NCBI GenBank assembly: GCA_021794775.1
Contig: JAJYQG010000078.1
Coordinates: 1-9,804 of the forward strand
Direction of reading: 5' to 3'
Length of the DNA stretch: 9,804 bases
From: Pseudomonadota bacterium
GTDB taxonomy: Bacteria > Pseudomonadota > Gammaproteobacteria > Burkholderiales > Ferrovaceae
Shown: positions 6,162-9,804 of the stretch, piece after piece
How the letters are laid out: every line of letters begins with the position of its first letter
Numbering within the stretch: the first letter of the stretch is position 1
Program-made: the position numbers and the translations under genes
Notes under the pieces: model-generated
What the model saw: only the letters and a program-made list of their open reading frames with translations
Databases searched by the model: none
What the model was told of the DNA's origin: nothing

Positions 6162-8960
6162 ATGCCATCCTCGCAACACTCGCCGTCCACCTCATCCCAG
6201 CCTGTCGGGTTGGAAGTGATTCGTCGCAATGGCGCCATCGTGGCCTTTCAGTCGGAAAAAATTGCTGCGGCGATGACCAAGGCTTTTCTGGCGATTTCGG
6301 GGCAACAGGGCGTCGCCTCGGCCAAAACCCGCGACCTCGTCAAACGGCTTACCGATACCGTGCTGGTGGCGTTGACCCGTCGCTTGCCCGCTGGCGGCAC
6401 CGTCCACATCGAAGATATCCAGGACCAGGTGGAATTGGCCTTGATGCGCTCCGGTGAACATGATGTGGCCCGTGCCTATGTGTTGTACCGCGAGAAGCGT
6501 GCGGCGGCAAGGGCGACGGAAGCCCAGCCTCAGGCTGCGAGTGCGGGCATGAATACGCTTCATGTGAGGGTGCAAGGGGAGCGTCGTCCCCTGGATACCG
6601 ATGGATTGCATGCGGCCTGCCTTGAAGCCTGTGCAGGGCTGAGCGATGTCGATGCCGAGGCCGTCGTGAAGCTGGCGTTGCAAAACCTCTACGATGGCAT
6701 CGATGAACCGGCGGTGCACCAGGCCCTGGTATTGGCTGCGCGTACACGCATCGAGCAGGAGCCCAATTACAGCAAGGTGGCCGCTCGCCTGTTGTTGCGC
6801 ATCATTCGCCAAGAAGTGTTGGGTCAGGAAGTGACGCAGGACGCCATGGGCAAGCGTTATGCAGAGGCGCTGGCGCGCTCGATGGAACAGGGTACCGAGG
6901 CTGAACTGCTCGACCTGCGTCTGAGGGATTATGACCTTGACAAGCTGGGACAAGCGCTGGTTCCGGAGCGTGATCTGCAGTTTGATTATCTCGGGTTGCA
7001 GACGTTGTACGATCGCTATTTCTTGCATCGTGAAGAACGGCGCATCGAATTGCCCCAGACTTTTTTCATGCGCGTGGCGATGGGACTGGCCCTCAATGAG
7101 GTCGACAGGGAAGCGCGGGCCATCGAGTTTTATCATCTGTTGTCGTCCTTCGACTTCATGAGCTCGACGCCGACCCTGTTCAACAGTGGGACAAAGCATC
7201 CCCAGCTGTCATCCTGCTATCTGACAACGGTCTCCGACGATCTGGAAGGTATTTATCAGGGGATCAAAGAGAATGCTCTGTTGCAGAAGTACGCGGGTGG
7301 CTTGGGCAACGACTGGACACCGGTGCGTTCTCTCGGCAGCCGCATCAAGGGGACCAATGGCAAAAGCCAGGGCGTGATTCCCTTTCTCAAGGTGGTCAAT
7401 GATACGGCGCTTGCCGTCAATCAAGGCGGGAAACGCAAGGGGGCGGTCTGCGCCTATCTGGAAACCTGGCATTTGGACATCGAAGAATTTCTCGAACTGA
7501 GAAAGAATACTGGTGACGATCGTCGCCGCACCCACGACATGAACACGGCCCATTGGATTCCCGATTTGTTCATGCGGCGCGTGGTGGAGCAGGGCGACTG
7601 GACTCTGTTTTCACCATCCGATGTGCCAGATTTGCACGAACGCTTTGGCGCTGCATTTGACGCGGCTTACATGGACTACGAGGCGAAAGCGCTGCGTGGG
7701 GAGATATCATTGTTCAAGCGCATCCCCGCCGTTCAGCTGTGGCGCAAGATGCTGACCATGTTGTTTGAAACGGGACATCCCTGGATTACTTTCAAGGATG
7801 CATGCAATGTGCGCTCACCCCAGCAGCATGTGGGGGTCATCCACAGTTCGAATCTATGCACGGAAATCACCCTCAACACGTCGGCGTCCGAAACGGCTGT
7901 TTGCAATCTCGGCTCTGTCAATTTGATGGCCCATCTGATCCAGGGGGAAACGGGCTGGTGTCTGGATCAGGATAAACTCAGCCGAACGATTCGGTGTGCC
8001 ATGCGTCTGCTGGACAATGTGGTGGACATCAACTTCTATCCAACGCTCAAGGCGCGCAACGCCAACGTGCGCCACCGACCCGTGGGGCTCGGCATCATGG
8101 GGTTCTCAAATGCCCTGCAACGTTTGGCCATTCCCTATGCCTCCGAGGCCGCGCTCGAATTTGCCGATCGGGCCATGGAAGCGGTGTGCTATCACGCCTA
8201 TTGGGCGTCCACCGAGCTTGCTGAAGAACGCGGACGTTACTCGAGCTTCTCGGGAAGTCTGTGGGACAAGGGCATATTGCCCCATGAATCGATCGAGCTT
8301 CTCGAAAAATCACGGGGGGGGTATCTGGAACTGGATCGTAGCGTGACCATGGACTGGGATCTCCTGAAAGCACGGATTTCTCGTCACGGGATGCGCAACT
8401 CCAATTGCGTCGCCATCGCCCCTACAGCAACGATTTCCAACATTGTGGGGGTATCCGCTTCCATCGAGCCGGAATACCAGAATCTGTACGTCAAGTCCAA
8501 TCTTTCCGGCGAATTTACCGTGGTCAATGAAGCGCTGGTGCAGGATCTGAAGTCTCTCGGGTTATGGGATGCGGTCATGCTGTCGGACCTGAAGTACTTT
8601 GATGGGGCGTTGGGGGCCATCGACCGAATTCCTCAGTCACTCAAGGCGCGCTATGCGACGGCCTTCGACATTGATCCCGTCTGGCTTGTGGAAGCGGCAG
8701 CACGACGCCAGAAATGGATTGATCAGGCCCAGTCTCTCAACCTCTACGTGGCCGGTGCATCCGGTAGAAAACTCGACGAACTGTATCGATTGGCCTGGCA
8801 GAGAGGCTTGAAAACCACCTACTATCTGCGCTCTCTGGGTGCTACCGCCATGGAAAAGAGTCTGACCCCTAACGTTTCAGACGGGGCGCCTGCAGAGGGG
8901 GCGGAGGTACTTCCCAAGGCTTGTTCCATACTCGACCCGGAATGCGAGGCTTGCCAATGA
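6162..8960 (+). CDS. nrdA: Class Ia ribonucleoside-diphosphate reductase, large (alpha) subunit NrdA
   Basis: A 932-residue protein that reduces ribonucleoside diphosphates to deoxy forms for DNA synthesis, using oxygen-dependent radical chemistry with NrdB. Two ATP-cone regulatory regions are visible: a first at about residues 17-113 with VIRRNG and the closing ARAYVLYREKR, and a second at about 133-200, corresponding to the single cone of Escherichia coli NrdA but with its KRDG motif replaced (VQGE). The ten-stranded catalytic barrel follows. Expected catalytic residues are present: Cys352 (SSCYLT), Asn564, Cys566 and Glu568 (NLCTEITL), Cys581 (AVCNLGSVNL), and the radical-transfer tyrosines Tyr887-Tyr888 (TTYYLR). 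The C-terminal redox tail has Cys928 and Cys931 (ECEACQ), with Cys921 in addition. It is longer than E. coli NrdA (761) because of the extra cone, as in the Pseudomonas aeruginosa enzyme. The strong AAGGAGA at 6150 fixes the start. Confidence 0.98.
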   Translation: MPSSQHSPSTSSQPVGLEVIRRNGAIVAFQSEKIAAAMTKAFLAISGQQGVASAKTRDLVKRLTDTVLVALTRRLPAGGTVHIEDIQDQVELALMRSGEHDVARAYVLYREKRAAARATEAQPQAASAGMNTLHVRVQGERRPLDTDGLHAACLEACAGLSDVDAEAVVKLALQNLYDGIDEPAVHQALVLAARTRIEQEPNYSKVAARLLLRIIRQEVLGQEVTQDAMGKRYAEALARSMEQGTEAELLDLRLRDYDLDKLGQALVPERDLQFDYLGLQTLYDRYFLHREERRIELPQTFFMRVAMGLALNEVDREARAIEFYHLLSSFDFMSSTPTLFNSGTKHPQLSSCYLTTVSDDLEGIYQGIKENALLQKYAGGLGNDWTPVRSLGSRIKGTNGKSQGVIPFLKVVNDTALAVNQGGKRKGAVCAYLETWHLDIEEFLELRKNTGDDRRRTHDMNTAHWIPDLFMRRVVEQGDWTLFSPSDVPDLHERFGAAFDAAYMDYEAKALRGEISLFKRIPAVQLWRKMLTMLFETGHPWITFKDACNVRSPQQHVGVIHSSNLCTEITLNTSASETAVCNLGSVNLMAHLIQGETGWCLDQDKLSRTIRCAMRLLDNVVDINFYPTLKARNANVRHRPVGLGIMGFSNALQRLAIPYASEAALEFADRAMEAVCYHAYWASTELAEERGRYSSFSGSLWDKGILPHESIELLEKSRGGYLELDRSVTMDWDLLKARISRHGMRNSNCVAIAPTATISNIVGVSASIEPEYQNLYVKSNLSGEFTVVNEALVQDLKSLGLWDAVMLSDLKYFDGALGAIDRIPQSLKARYATAFDIDPVWLVEAAARRQKWIDQAQSLNLYVAGASGRKLDELYRLAWQRGLKTTYYLRSLGATAMEKSLTPNVSDGAPAEGAEVLPKACSILDPECEACQ

Positions 8961-9804
8961 ACGGCGTCGTTCGTGCTCTGGCGCCGGTGAATGCATCCGA
9001 CAAACGCATCGTCAATGCCCGTGTCGACATCAACCAGCTTGCGCCATTCAAATACGCCTGGGCCTGGGAGTTTTTTCTCAACGCCAACCGCAACCATTGG
9101 ACGCCGCTGGAGATTTCCATGGCCCAGGATGTCCATGACTATCACCATAAGCTCTCGCCGGCCGAGCGGCATGTGTTTGAGAACGTCCTGGCCTATCTGA
9201 CCACCTCGGACATTCTGGCGATGCGCAACATTGGGCTGGCCGTCATGGAAAAAATGACAGCACCGGAATTGCAGCTGTATCAAGCCCGTCAGGTATACGA
9301 AGAAGCTTTGCACACATGGACCTATCAGCACTGCATCGAAAGCTTGGGATTGGATCAACAGGAAATTTACAACCGTTATCGCGTCATTCCGGAAATCTAC
9401 GGCAAGATTCAATTGGCCAATCGGCGTCTTGAACGGGTGATGCGTTCGGACTTCGATCTTGCCGACCGGGACAATCTCCACGAATTTGCGCTGTCCTATT
9501 TGTTTTTCGCGGGGATTTTCGAGGGATGTTGGTTTTACAATGGGTTCTCGCCGATTTTTTCCCTGCAGCGACGTGGCCTGATGAAGGGAACGGCGGAACA
9601 GCTGCAGTACATCATGCGCGATGAGGTGCTGCACTGTGCCTTTGGAATTCGGGTGGTACGAACCCTTATCCAGGAGGCGCAGCTTGAGCTGGATCCGGCT
9701 GCCGTCAAGCGCCTTTGGGAGGAGGCTGACGCTGCTGAGGAAGCCTACGCCCGCTACGTGTTGCGCGAGCCCATACTGGGGTACAACGCGGGGGTTCACA
9801 TGAG
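8957..9804 (+). CDS. nrdB: Class Ia ribonucleoside-diphosphate reductase, small (beta) subunit NrdB, C-terminus outside the window
   Basis: Open to the window edge with 282 residues visible. NrdB carries the di-metal centre and tyrosyl radical that starts catalysis in NrdA. The expected metal ligands are visible: Asp85 (TTSDILAMRN), Glu116 and His119 (EEALH), Glu189 (IFEGCWFY), Glu223 and His226 (RDEVLH). Tyr123, four residues after His119, is at the radical position, so this is a tyrosyl-radical enzyme and not the Phe-bearing class Ic type. Sequence around it (HTWTYQHCIESLGL, LQYIMRDEVLHCAFGI) is unlike Escherichia coli NrdB and closer to the Chlamydia/Pseudomonas-like branch, as far as I can judge by eye. 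Its ATG overlaps the nrdA stop as ATGA, with GAGG at 8946-8949 as Shine-Dalgarno, so translation is coupled. The C-terminal tail that docks on NrdA is not visible. Confidence 0.97.
   Translation, partial: MNGVVRALAPVNASDKRIVNARVDINQLAPFKYAWAWEFFLNANRNHWTPLEISMAQDVHDYHHKLSPAERHVFENVLAYLTTSDILAMRNIGLAVMEKMTAPELQLYQARQVYEEALHTWTYQHCIESLGLDQQEIYNRYRVIPEIYGKIQLANRRLERVMRSDFDLADRDNLHEFALSYLFFAGIFEGCWFYNGFSPIFSLQRRGLMKGTAEQLQYIMRDEVLHCAFGIRVVRTLIQEAQLELDPAAVKRLWEEADAAEEAYARYVLREPILGYNAGVHM

Noticed and set aside
6192..7199. A 335-codon antisense frame inside nrdA
   Set aside because: nrdA is unmistakable here, and the antisense translation has no family features or ribosome binding site.
8822..9799. 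A 325-codon antisense frame over the nrdA end and nrdB
   Set aside because: Both sense genes carry intact catalytic motifs across this stretch; the antisense frame is a shadow.

Overview
The window looks like chromosomal DNA from a Gram-negative proteobacterium, most likely a beta- or gammaproteobacterium. The reasons are an outer-membrane beta-barrel protein ending in Phe, a metR/metE divergent pair of the proteobacterial type, and a class Ia nrdAB pair with a two-ATP-cone NrdA as known from Pseudomonas. GC content appears moderate, with AT-rich control regions. I cannot assign a genus. I see no insertion sequence, tRNA, rRNA or CRISPR array.

Left part (1-2137, all on the minus strand, transcribed leftward): a tight three-gene unit. 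In transcription order it encodes a porin-like outer-membrane barrel, a small exported PstS-like phosphate-binding-fold protein beginning 4 bases later, and, 19 bases further, the N-terminus of an inner-membrane sensor (chemoreceptor or GGDEF type) that runs off the window. One outer-membrane, one periplasmic and one inner-membrane component together suggest an envelope-spanning sensing or uptake unit. This is the least understood part of the window.

Middle part (2421-5728): metR (minus) and metE (plus) are divergent. Their 107-base intergenic region carries a perfect 12-base inverted repeat with AT-rich arms and TGAA/TTCA half-sites, the expected place for MetR to act. MetE is the cobalamin-independent methionine synthase and keeps all four zinc ligands.

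Right part (5729-9804): a 433-base gap holds a candidate terminator/NrdR-like box, a promoter whose predicted start falls at the first base of a cobalamin riboswitch, the riboswitch aptamer itself, and a roughly 160-base expression platform ending in a strong Shine-Dalgarno sequence. Then come nrdA and nrdB (overlapping by ATGA; nrdB is cut by the window edge), encoding class Ia ribonucleotide reductase.

How it fits together: MetE and NrdAB are both enzymes that do without vitamin B12 in reactions for which many bacteria also own a B12-dependent isozyme (MetH, NrdJ). The riboswitch most likely turns nrdAB down when B12 is plentiful, which predicts a class II reductase elsewhere in the genome. 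metE has no riboswitch of its own and appears to be under MetR instead.
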